Origin: Streptomyces sp. NBC_00523
GTDB lineage: Bacteria > Actinomycetota > Actinomycetes > Streptomycetales > Streptomycetaceae
Length of the DNA stretch: 64,000 bases
Direction: 5' to 3'
Assembly: GCF_036346615.1 (NCBI RefSeq)
Contig: NZ_CP107836.1
Span: 992,001-1,056,000 of the forward strand
Position 1 is the first letter of the stretch. Every line of letters starts with the position of its first letter. The notes below the pieces were generated by a model, which worked only from the letters and a program-made list of their open reading frames with translations, did not search any database and was not told where the DNA came from. Below, piece after piece: positions 44,301 to 56,300 of the stretch. A program made the translations under genes and the position numbers.

Positions 44301-47300
44301 GCACCACGTCGGCGCCGGTCCCGGCCGACACGACCGCGCCCCCGCCCGTCGTCACCGCCGAGGAAGCGGCGCCCCCGCCCGTGGTCACCTCCGAGGAAGC
44401 CACGCCGCCACCCGTCGTCACCTCAGAGGAAGCGACGCCCCCGCCGTTGGTGCCGGAGCTGACGCTGACCACGACGGACGGTCACACCACACCCCTGCCT
44501 GATCCGGACCCGGACCCCGAGCCGGAGTCCGGGACGACCGGTGGACGCGGGCCCCGCCCCTCGTATCTCGGCGGCTACGGGCGGCGGCACGACGGGCAGG
44601 TCGGGCTCGTGCTCATGGAGCCGTTCTCGCCGGACGTGGTGGACGCCGTGCACCGGCAGGTGATCACCGCCCTCGGCCGCCCCGCCCCGCGCCCCGACGA
44701 CCCGGTCCTCGCCCAGTTGCGGGACGTGCTGTCCGCGTCGCAGATGACCCAGCACCTGCCGTATCTGCGCAGCCTCGGCGGCCACCGCGTCACGCTGCGC
44801 GTCGACGGCACCGACCGGAGCGTGGACGTACGGCTGGCCCTGGACGGGGGGCGGCCGTCCGCGCGGCAGGGCGAGCTGGACACCAGCGACCCCGACAAGC
44901 ACGTGGAGCGGCGCGGCCAGGGCACCCGGGAGAACGTCTCGGCGCAGCCGTCCGGCACGTTCTCGACCATCCCGGTCCCGTGGACGGGTTCGCTGCCGAT
45001 CAACGCGCCGGGTCCGGTCCGTTCGCTGGACATGGCGCTGTCCGCGACCCTCACGCACAACCAGGCGGACGGCTCCCTCACCGTCACCCAGGTCACGCAG
45101 ACCACCACCGCCCAGCGCAGCGCCGAGCCGTCCCGGGCCTACGACTTCACCGGCAACTGGCAGGTCCGCGTGGACGCTCCCGCGCCGACCGCCCCGACCC
45201 CCGACAGCGACTCCACCGACGGCGATCCCACGGACGGCTGGTCGCCGGTGCGGCAGCACGGGCCGGTCACCGCCTGGTTCCCGCAGCACCTGGTGGACGC
45301 GGACGCCGACCCCACCCAGGAGCTGCCCGCCCCGGCCGCCCTGGACGACCTGCCGCTGTGGGGCGTCGACTCGGTGCTGAACCCCCGGCGGCTGTACGAG
45401 GGCGCGGCGGCGCACTTCCGCGCCGACCTCGACGCCACCTCCTCCTCGCAGCTCGCCGACTTCCTCTCCGAACCGGTGCTACGGGGCACGCTGCCGATGC
45501 AGCGCGACGGCGGCCTGTACTCGCCGGTGCTGACGGACGGCAACGGCCGGGCCGTCGGCATGGTGCGGCTGGACGCGCGGGTCACACCGACCGCGCCGGT
45601 CGCCAAGAGCATCGACGCGAAGATCAACCTGGAGAGCCACCTCGTCAACACGGTCAAGAACGACCAGAACACCACGTTCAACAGCGGTGTCACCTTCGCC
45701 GGCAGCATCGGCCCGTCGTTCACCGGCGATACGCGGCAGGACCACCCGGACGCCGCCGGCTCCATCGGCGGGAGTTTCAGCGGCAAGGGCACCGTCCAGC
45801 TCGGCGCGCAGAACGCCTTCGGTACGAGTTCCTCGGCGGCCTCCGTGCACGCGCTGCGCACCAATCGCAGCCATCTGCTGACCGAGGCCGACGTCTCGTA
45901 CACCGTCACCCTGATCCGGCCGGACGGCAGCACCGCCTCGTACACGCCGGGAACCTGGCAGCACGGCCTCGACCTGCGCATGCTCAGCGCGGACGACGCC
46001 CGAGGCCACGCGCCGACCGAGTCCGAGGTCAGGCAGCTCCCCGCCGAGCTGGCGTCGCTCGGCTCGATCGGGCAGTCGACGGCGCCGCTCGGCGTGGAGG
46101 GCACGGCCCCGCTCTTCGCGGAGGCCGAGACCTGGCTGCGCGAACAGGGCTTCCTGCCGCCTCCCGCGAGCGCGCCGCGCCGGGGCCGGCTGCCCGACGA
46201 AACGTTGGTGCAGGCCCAGTTGAACAACCTGCGACGGCTCCAGGAGCTGCGTTCCGGGCTGGGGCTGCGGGGTGCGACGGACTCCATGATGGACGGTGGC
46301 CACTCGCTGTTCCTGGAGACGCCCTCGTCGGCGGGGCGGCGCCGGGTGCGGCTGGTGCTCGGCGCGACCGCGGACCGGGACCGGCCGCCCGTACACAGGA
46401 GGGTGCTCCCCGGCATCGCCGTCATCAGCGTGTCGTCCTCGACGGCGGGCGGCAACGGCAGGCTCGGCAACAGCTACAGCGGCGGCCTCGGCTTCGGCGG
46501 CGGCCCCAGTTTCCCCACGCCGAACGGCGCCTGGACGCTGAGCGGCACCGGCGACTACCAGTACGTCGGCAACGCCTCGCTCGGCAACACGACTTCTTCG
46601 ACGGTCGGACAGGACCAGTTCTTCATCAGCTCGGGCCAGGACGCCCACGAGTTCGACGTGCCCGCCCGCCTCACGCTCGATCTGTACGAGGGCACGGGCC
46701 CCGGTCCTCGCGTCCGCTTCGGCACCCCGGAGCCCCGGCCGCACCCGCCCGGTGACCTGGAGTCCGCGCCGGGCACCGTACCGGCGGGGGTGCCGGGCAC
46801 GGTCCGGCTGGGCGTGCCGCACGGCCGCACCCTGGACGCCCCGCCCCCGGCGCCGGCCGGCGAGCCGTTCACCGTACGCCCGGTCTCCCGGCTCGACCGG
46901 GACCGGCTGGCGCTGACGGACGGCGCCGGGCGGCCGCGCCCGGACGTGGTGCGGGTCCCGGACGACGCCCTGGTGGACGTGATGCGGGGTGCGGCGGCTC
47001 TCCAGGACGCCTTCCAGCGCATCGTCACCGGCGCGGCGCCCCCCACCGGCACCACCGCTCCGGCCCCCGGGCCGGTCTCCCTCACCCCGGCGCCCTCGCT
47101 GCTGGGCCGCTTCACCGGGTTCCTCGGCAACTCGCTCACCGGCAACCCGTTCGCCGACCCCACCACGGTGGCCGCCGAGTCCCGGACCGCGGCGCTGTCG
47201 CCCGGTTCGCTGGTCGCGCGCGGACAGCAGATACTCGGCGGCAGCTACGTGGTGGAGGGTTTGACCCTGCCGGGTCTCGGCGCCGACGGACAGCTCTCCG

Positions 47301-50300
47301 TGGAGATACAGGCCGTCGCGCACCACCCGCGGCTGACGTCCGGCCCGAGCCAGTACATGGAGTCGGACGTCTCCGCCGCCGACTCGGCGCAGCAGCTCAA
47401 GGGCCTCGGCAAGACGCACCAGTTCGGGCTGGCGGGCACGGCGACACAGAACAACCCGAAGTCGCCCGCACCCGCCACCGACCCGGAGCCGAACCCGCAG
47501 CAGGACGGCGCCACCTCCACAGCGCAGCCCAGCACGTCCGAGACCCGGCAGCCGTCCCGCTTCAACCCGTCCGGGCGCTACCAGTACGACCGCAAGACGG
47601 ACAAGTCCGATACCTCGATCAGTACGACGACGACCAACCGGGTGCCGACCCAGACGGGCATCCAGCACCGGGTCACGGCCGACCTCACCTATGTCATCAC
47701 CGTCCGCTCCGGGCACCGCAACGCGTTCGCGAACTTCGTCGGCTACACCCACGGGCAGACCGTCCAACTCGCCGTGGACGTGCCGCAGGGTCTGCAATTC
47801 CTGATGACCGACAGCCAGTTGCGCCGCGACCGGCCGTGGATGGGCGGCGTCGAGGGGCTGCCCGCCGACGTGCCGCCCACCGGTCTGGCGAGCCCGCCGC
47901 TGCCCAGCCGCTATGTGCGGGACGGCACGCTGGGCCTGGCCGCGGTCACCTCGGTCACCGAGCTGGGCCCGGCCGGGCTGCCGGGCACCGCGCAGCGTCA
48001 GCGGTTCCAGAACGAGGTGCGCGGCCTCCTCGACCGGTACGCCCCCGGCGTGACCACCCCCGGCCACGCCTCCTACCTGCCGGGCGTCGCGGCCCTGATC
48101 GCCGACCAGACGAGCACCGCGGGCAAGCGCGCGCTGATCGGACGCGGCGGCGGACAGGCCCGGTTCGGCTTCCGGCACCACCGGTTCGGCGGCGCGGCGC
48201 TGGTCGAGGTGACGTTCTCGGCCCGGCCCACGACCACCGCCGCCAACCGGGGAGCGCGCCGCGGCACGGCCGCCCCCGGCGACAAGTCCGGTCTGGAGAG
48301 CTGGACGTCGCAGACCCCGGCGGGCCGGTCCACGGCGGACACGGTGAGCCGGCAGCACCGGGTGACCGTCAATCCGACGGCCCGTTTCACCCGGCCCGAC
48401 GCGGACGACCGCACCGACCGGCTCGGCCCCTCCGGCCAGTGGACGTCGGCCAGTGTCAAGACCGACAAGCGGGGCCGTACCGCCGAGGACCGGTTCTGGC
48501 TGCGCACCGACAACGCCGCCGACTTCGACGGCCTGGACTACGAACTGGTCGCCACCGTCCGCTCCACCTGGGTCACGGACTGGCCGCCGAACGTGGTGGG
48601 CGCGCTGGTGCAGCGCGGCTTCATCGCCTGGAACGACGCCGACGCGCAGACCCGGAGCTGGATCAGCCGCACCCTGGCCGGTGAGATCGGCGGCCGGGCC
48701 CGGGTCCCGGCCCACGTCAGCCTGCGGTTCGCGGGCGGCGAGACGGAGGCACCGCGCGGGGGCAACCCGCTGCCGGTCCCCGTCTCGGTGTCCCGGGTCG
48801 ACCCGCGTCCGGCGCCGCACGGGCAGCCCGGGCTGCGCGACGACGGGCTGTTCCACCCGAACGGCAACACCCCGGTGTACGGGTTCAACGCCTGGGACCA
48901 GCTCTACACGGCCCTCGACCAGGTGGCGCCGGCCACCGGCAGCGGCTGGCGCGCGCAGCCCGCGTCCACCTCCGACGAGAACGCCTCGGTGCGCCTCGGG
49001 GAGCTGCTGCAGGCCGGTTCGATCACCCTGGACAACCCGCGTCAGGTCGGCGGGATGCTGCCGACCATGCCGGGCGCCTTCCCGCTCCTGGACTCCCCGG
49101 AGGGGCCCACCCTGACGGTGTCCCTGTACCGGCCCCGGGTGGTGACCGAGAGCAGCGACGTCGCCGTGGACCGGCTGCGTATCGTCACCGACACCTCGGG
49201 CACGGTCTCCGGCAACGACACCGGCCTCGGCCTGTCCCTGCCGTTCGTGCTGAGCGCCGACGACCCCGACCGCAATCTGGTCGGCGCCACTCCGCCCGTA
49301 CTGCAACGGCCCATCGACCCCAGCAACTTCGGCGGCAACGTGTCCGGCGGGCGCCGCGAGTGGCTGAAGACCGGCAGCACCAGTGCCCCGGCCGAGGGTC
49401 GCGGAACGCGTGGGTACGAGGTCCAGGCGGACGTGCACATCCAGGTCAGCGGCCCCGAGGGGGTGCGGCACGTCACCGGTACGGCCACCCTCCGCATCGA
49501 GGAGCGCGACGCGCTGGGCCACGGCATCACGCCGCCCCGGCCCCTCCCGCGCGTCTACGACCTGCCCGCGCTGCTGGCCTCGCAGACCGGCGCGGCACCG
49601 GGGCAGTGGGCGTCCACACCGCCGCGCGACCTGCCGGACGCCCTGATCGCCGGGGTCGATCCGGACGACGACGGGTACCAGTTCTGGCTGGCGACCGGCA
49701 CGGACCCGGACGGCTCCCGGCTCGCCCTCGCGCTGTACGGGTCGTCCCGTACGGCCCGGCTGACCGGGCGTCCGGTGGAGCTGGTGACGCATGGGCCGGA
49801 GGGGCTGCGGTTCTGGTCGTTCGGCCCGGACGGTGTTCTGAGGACCACCCCGTCCGGGGCGCCGGGCACGGAGGGCACGCCGCCCCTCGGCGATCCGGCG
49901 CTGGACCGCGCCTGGTCCGGCTTCGAGACCGTCGCGAACGACCTGCACCGCGCCCACGGCGACCACGCGCAGGCCCTCGCCGACGAGACCGGGATGCGGA
50001 ACCTGCGGACGGACGCGGTGGACGGCCTGCGCGACGCGGTCACGGCGCTGAACGACGCGCGTAAGGCTGCCGACGACGCCGACCGGGCGGCCACCTCGGC
50101 GGAGACCGGGGCCGACGGGGCCGAGCAGGACGTCCGCGACCTCGAAGGCCGGATCGACAAGCTGACCACGGACATCGCCACCACCCGCGGCACGATCGAC
50201 ACACTCACCGCATCCCTCACCGAGGACGGGCTCCGGGAGACCCGTCTCGACGCCGACCTGAAGGCGGCGCAGGCCCGGCTCGACGCCCTGAACGAATCCG

Positions 50301-53300
50301 CCGCCGCGCCCCCCGCGCCGGACCCGGCCACCGGAACCGGCACCTCGACGACGCCCACGACCGCCCCCGCGACGCCCCCCGCCGTCGACTCGCGGCTCAC
50401 CGAGCGGATCGACGCCGCGACCGCCGAGGTCGACCGGATCGACGGCGAACTGGACAGCGTCCGCCAGAAGATGGCGCTCGACCGGACGAACCTCCGGCAG
50501 TCCGAGGTCTCCCTCGCCCGGGACAACGCGGCCCTCAAGGAGCTCGAAGCCCAGCTCCCGGACCTCCGGGACACCGCACGCGACCTCCGCGCCGACGCCG
50601 ACACGGCACGCGGCCACGCCGACGACACCGACCTGGCCCGCCAGGACGCGCAGGAGGCGCACGACCGGGCCGAGCTGAGCCTCCGCGAGATCGACCGTGC
50701 ACTGGCCGGCATCCTCGGCCGCCGCGACGACGCCGCCACCCGGCGCGCCGATGCGGAGAGCGCCCTGCCCGCGGCGGCAGGGCCGGTCCTGGCGAACGGG
50801 CCCGCGGCGGTGGCGCCCTCGCGGACGTCCTTGTCCGCCATGGCCCCGCACCCGCCGGGCTCCGGGCTGCCCAGGACGGCCGCCCCGTCCACCGGCAACA
50901 CCCCCGCCACCGGGGACGACACCGATACCGACGCCGATTCCGACGCCGAGCGGGACTCCACCGCCTCGGTCGTCTCGGACCACGACTCCGACGACCGCGA
51001 CTCCGACGACCGTGACGACCCGTCCGAGGTGGAGACCGCGCTCACCGTGCCGGAGCCGACGCCTCCGGTCCCGCCCAAGAGCGAGGGCACCTCCGAGCAC
51101 GGCAAGGACAGCAAGGACGGCGACGCCCGCTCCGAATCCGACGCCGACCCGGACCCCGAGCCCAAATCCGAGCCCGAGCCCGAGCCCGAGCTCGAATCCA
51201 AGCCCGAGCCCGAGAGCACGGCACCGCCGCCGCCCCCCTCCGAGCCCTTCCAGGTGCGCGCGCCGCGCGGCAACACCGTGCCCACGATCGGCGACGGCCG
51301 CTGCATCCTCTACACGTTCATCGGCACCGACCCGCAGCGTGTGCGCGAGCGGGTGCCCGGACTGAGCACCCGGGCCCCGGAGACGTACGCCTGGCTGGGC
51401 CGCACCGACGACGTGCGCACCGGTCTGAGCCTGGCCGCCCGCGGCGACACCTCCCCCGCGGCCCGGCAGGCGCGCCACCATCTGCTGATCGCCGCCGACC
51501 ACCTCCGCTCGGCGGCCGAACAGCGGCTGCTCGACGCGCACCGGGGCGGACGGCCGTTGCCGCAGGACGTGGTGGGCCAGGTCCGCCAGACGCTGGCACC
51601 GCGCTTCACCCGGACCACGGCCGCCATGAACCGCTCCCAGCTCCTCACCACCGCCCGGCGCTACGGCATCGACGGGGTGCGCCGGCCGGAGGAGCTGAAC
51701 GACCTCAACGCCCGTTTCGACGCCGCGCTGACCGAGGACGGGGTGACCGACCGCCCGGCCGACCCCGGTGTCATCCAGATGTTCAGCCACCTGCACGACA
51801 CCGGCCGGCTGCCCTCCCTCGCCGAGCTGGACGACGCCCAGCTCCGTCAGGTCATCGACTCCGCCTACACCGAGAGCACCGTCCCCTTCACGGACGAGGA
51901 GCTGAACCACGCCCTCACCGCCGTGCGGAACTGGTCCGGCGCCTGGCAGAGCGACCAGGGCGAGATGTTCCTGCCGCTGCTCGCCGACACCCTGGGCGTC
52001 ACGGTGGAGGTGCTGCGGCCCGATCCCACGACAGGCCTCGGCACGGTGACCCGCGTCGGCTCACCCACCGCGGGCCGGGTCCTGGAGGTCCACTACTGGG
52101 GGCTGAACCACTACACCGCCAGCGACGCGGCCCCGCTCACCGCGCTCCCGACGTCCAGTGCGCCGCGCGGCCCGCAGGACGCGCCCAGCACCCGGCCCGC
52201 CGGACGCCGCCGCCCCGCACCCCGCCGCGACCCCCGCGACGACCGGCCCGCACCCCGGGTCGCCCGGCCCGCGCACCCCGACACCTGGCACCACCTGCGC
52301 CCGCACGCACGCCCCGCCACCCTCCGCACCGAACGCTTCGACCCGCACGCCGACCCCACCGCCGACGCTCCCCGGCCCGGACTCCTCTCCGGCGCCACCA
52401 CCCTCATCCGCGCCCAGGTCCGCCGTATCCAGGCCCCGAGCGGCCAGTGGGTACGCGACTACACCCTCAACCTCCCCGTCAACGCCGCCGACACCCAGCA
52501 CACCGCCCGGCTCGCGGAGCGCCTCGGCAAACTCGTGGACCGCCACCTCAACACCGGCTACGCGCTGCCCACTTCGGGCGACCAGCTCCATGTCGACGTC
52601 AACCTCGTCGACAGCCCGGAGCACCCGGAAGCCATCGCCCTGACGCACACGGACACCCCCGCACGGCCCGACCAGACCCACTTCGACCTCAACCACACCG
52701 ACAGCCAGCTCCTGCACGAACTCCTGCACTACCTCGGCCTGCCCGACGAACAGCGCGACAACGACTTCCTCTTCCGCAACCACCCCGACGCCACGGCCGT
52801 GCACACCGACGGCCTCATGGCCACCATCGAAACCCCCGCACCGCTCCCCCACCGCTACCTCGCCACCATCGAGGACGTCACCGACTCCGGGCCGCAGCTC
52901 CACGACCACACGCAAGCGGTCACCGACACCCCCACCGACCCCGACGCCACCCCCGTCCCGGCCACCGAAGCCCCCGCCTGGCCCACCTCCCGGGCCCCGG
53001 TGCCCGCACCCTCCTCCACCTATGTGCTCGCCTACGGCGCCCAACTCGACGGCAATGTGGGCCTGGTGTACCTGGAGCCGCTGCCACCGGCGGTGGTGGA
53101 AGGGCTGCACCAGCAGGTGATGGGCGCCCTGGGCCTGGCGGACGCCCCGGACACGCACCCGGTAAGGGAACACCTCCGGGCGGTGGCGAGCGGTGAGCAG
53201 CTGATCCTCAACCTGCCGTATGTGCGCGGCAGTCTGGGCTTCCGGTTCACCGTCCGGGTGGACGGCCGCGACCGGACCGTGGACGTACGGATGCGACTGT

Positions 53301-56300
53301 CGGACCCGGTGGCGTCAGCCCGGTACGGGCAGACGGAGGGCGCCGAGCGGGACGTGCGCGTGGAGCGGCGCGGCATCGGCACCCAGGAGTCGGTGTCCGC
53401 GGAGGCGTCGGGCACGATCCGCACCCTGCTGCTGCCGTGGACGGGCCTGTTCCCGGTGACGCGTGCGATCCCGGTGCGGGGTGTCGATGTGGCGCTGACC
53501 CTGGCGATGACGCTGAACCAGCTGTCCTCGACGTCGTCGGTGACGACGGTGGTGCAGACGACGTCGGCGCAGCGCAGCAACGAGCCCTCGGAGCCGTACG
53601 ACTTCACGGCCTCGTGGGAGGTGCGGGTGGACGCGCCGAGGCTGGCGCCGCCGGTCACCTGGGGGCCGCCGCGGGCGCACGGGCCGGTGACGTTCTGGTT
53701 CCCGCAGCACCTGGCGCGGGACGAGGCGGAGGAGCTGCCGGAGGCGGCCGGTCTGGACGACCTGCCGGTGTGGGGCGTGGACACGGTCGCCGAGCCGCAG
53801 CGGCTGCTCGCGGAGGCGCTGGGCTTCTTCGGCACCGAGCTGAGCGCCCTGGACGAGGACTCGGCGGCGGAGCTGGAGACGTTCCTGTCGGAGCCGCTGC
53901 TGCGGGGCACCCTGCCGATGCAGCGGGACCGGGGGGTGTTCTCGCCGGTGCTGCTCGACACCTCGGGGCGCGCCCTGGGCATGTTCCAGCTGCGGACCGA
54001 CGTCGTCGTGGGCGAACCGCTGCGGCGCAGCGTGGCCGGGAAGATCAACCTGGAGAGCCATCTGACCCAGGTGGTCAAGCTGGACTCGCAGTCGCGGTTC
54101 AGCAGCGGGCTCTCCCTGTCCGGGAGCGTCGGACCGGCGCTCACCGCGGACCGGTCGCAGGGGCATCCGAACGCCTCGCACCGGCCCGGCGGCGGTGTGC
54201 TGGGCCGGGCGTCGGTGCAGGCGGGCACGCACGAGGAACTGGTGCAGAGCGGCAGTACGGCGCTGATGCACGCGGTGCGCACCAACCGCAGCCATCTGCT
54301 GGCCCCGGCCGAGGTGCGGCACACGCTGGTGCTGCACCTGCCGGGCGGCGGGCGGCGGGAGTTCACGCCGGACGCCTGGCCGCGCGGCATGCACCTGCGG
54401 CTGCTGACCGCCGAGGACGCCAACGGACACGCGCCGTCGGCGGACGAGCTGCGACGGCTGCCCGCGGAGCTGGAGCACCTGCGGTCGGTCGGTACGACGG
54501 CGACACCGCTGGCCGTGGACGGTGCCGCGCCGCTCTTCGTGCACGCCGAGAACTGGCTGCGGCGGGAGGGCTTCCTGCCCCGCGACACACCGGGGCGCAA
54601 CCGGGTGCTGCCCGACGAGGCCTTGGTGCAGGCGCAGTTGAACAATCTGCGCCGGTTCGAGCAGGGCCGTTCGGAGGTGGGACAGCGGGCCGCCACGGAC
54701 GCCATGCTGGACGGTGGCCACTCGCTGTTCCTGGAGATCCCGACGGCGACCGGGACGCGGCGGGTGCGGCTGGTGCTCAGCGCGGTGCGCGGCGGCGGCG
54801 ACAGTGTGCACAGCCGGGTGCTGCCGGACGTGCAGGGCATGGGCGTGGCGTCGCTGTCGGCGGCGGGCGCCGACCACCGCGGTTCGTCGTACGGGCTCTC
54901 GTACGGCGGTGGCGGCTCGTTCGGGCTGCCGAAGGGATCGTGGACGCTGGGCGGCAGCGGCGACTATGTGCGCGGCAACCAGGTGCGGCACGACAACAGC
55001 GTGCAACTGGGCGTCGGGCACGACCAGTTGTTCATCGGCAGCGGCGCCGGGCAGCGCAGCGAGGTCTTCGACGTACCGGCCGATCTGGCGCTGGACCTGT
55101 ACGAGGGCCCCGGCGAGCAGCCGTCGGTGCGTTTCGCGCACGAGACGGTGGCGGTGCCGTTCGTACCGCACGGTGCCCCGCCCGCCGAGCCGCCCGGCCC
55201 GCCGCCGGACCGGGTGCCGGGCACCCTGCGCCTCTCGGTGCCGACGCACCGCACGCTTCCCGCCGGGGCGCCGGTGCCGGCGGCTCCCCCGGCGCCGGTG
55301 CTGCGGGCGGCCACGGACGCCGACCGGGACCTGCTCGACCTGACCGACGAGGCGGGCGCCGCGCTGCCGGGTACGGTGCTGCTGCCGGACGACGCGATCA
55401 TGGAGGTGTTCCAGGCGTCCGCCGCGCTGGACTCGGCGTTCCGCGCGGTGCTCGGCAACACCTATCCGGGGCATCCGGCGCGCGGTCTGCTGGACGACGT
55501 GCGGGACGCGGTCGCCGGGCGCACCCCGCGTCCGGTGGCGCGGGCGGGCCGGGCGCTGGGCGAGTCGTTGGCGGGCGCGGCGGCCACCGACCCGACGACG
55601 GTCGCGGCGGAGATGCTGTCCGCCGCGCGCAACCCCGCCGCGCTGCTGGCCCGGGGGCACCAGGTGTTCAAGGGCGCCTACGTGGTGGAGGGCCTGACGC
55701 TGCCGGGGCTCGCCTCGGACGAAGTGCTGTCGGTGGAGATCCGCGGCGTGCTGCGGCGGCCCCGGGCAACGGACGGTTTCGCGCAGTACTTCGAGACGGG
55801 TCTGAGCGCCACCGACGGCGCGGCGCAGCAGCGGGGCGCGGCAGGCACCTCGCAGTGGGCGGGCGGCTTCCGCGCGGTCCGCAACACGTCGTCGGCGCAG
55901 ACACCGGCCGCCGACCAGGCGGCGGGCAACGACTTCGACGACGTGCTGGTGACCCGCGCCGAGCCCACCGGGCAGGAGGAGAGCAAGCCACCGGCGTCCC
56001 GGCCGGGCACGCTGAACCCGTCGGGCCGTTACACCCGTACCGCCCGGAGCGAGCGGTCGCGGGCGCTGGGCTCCACGACGACCGCCTACCGCACCGCCAC
56101 CGAGAGCGGCACCCAGCACCGGGTCACGGCCGACGCGACGCTGCTGGTGACCTTCCGCCGGGGCCGCCGCAACGTCGTCGGCAACGCGTTCGGGCAGGGC
56201 GAGGGCCGCGCGGTGACGGTGGCGCTGGACCTGGCGGACGGGGTGCGGTTCCTGGCCACCCCGGCGCAGATCCGGCGGCACGCCGCGTGGTTCGCGGGCG

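Noticed and set aside
45479..51910. A 2143-codon minus-strand frame inside the giant gene
   Set aside because: It lies wholly antisense to the giant gene. The plus-strand frame shows conserved duplicated blocks and protease motifs, while this one has low-complexity Arg/Gly/Val sequence.
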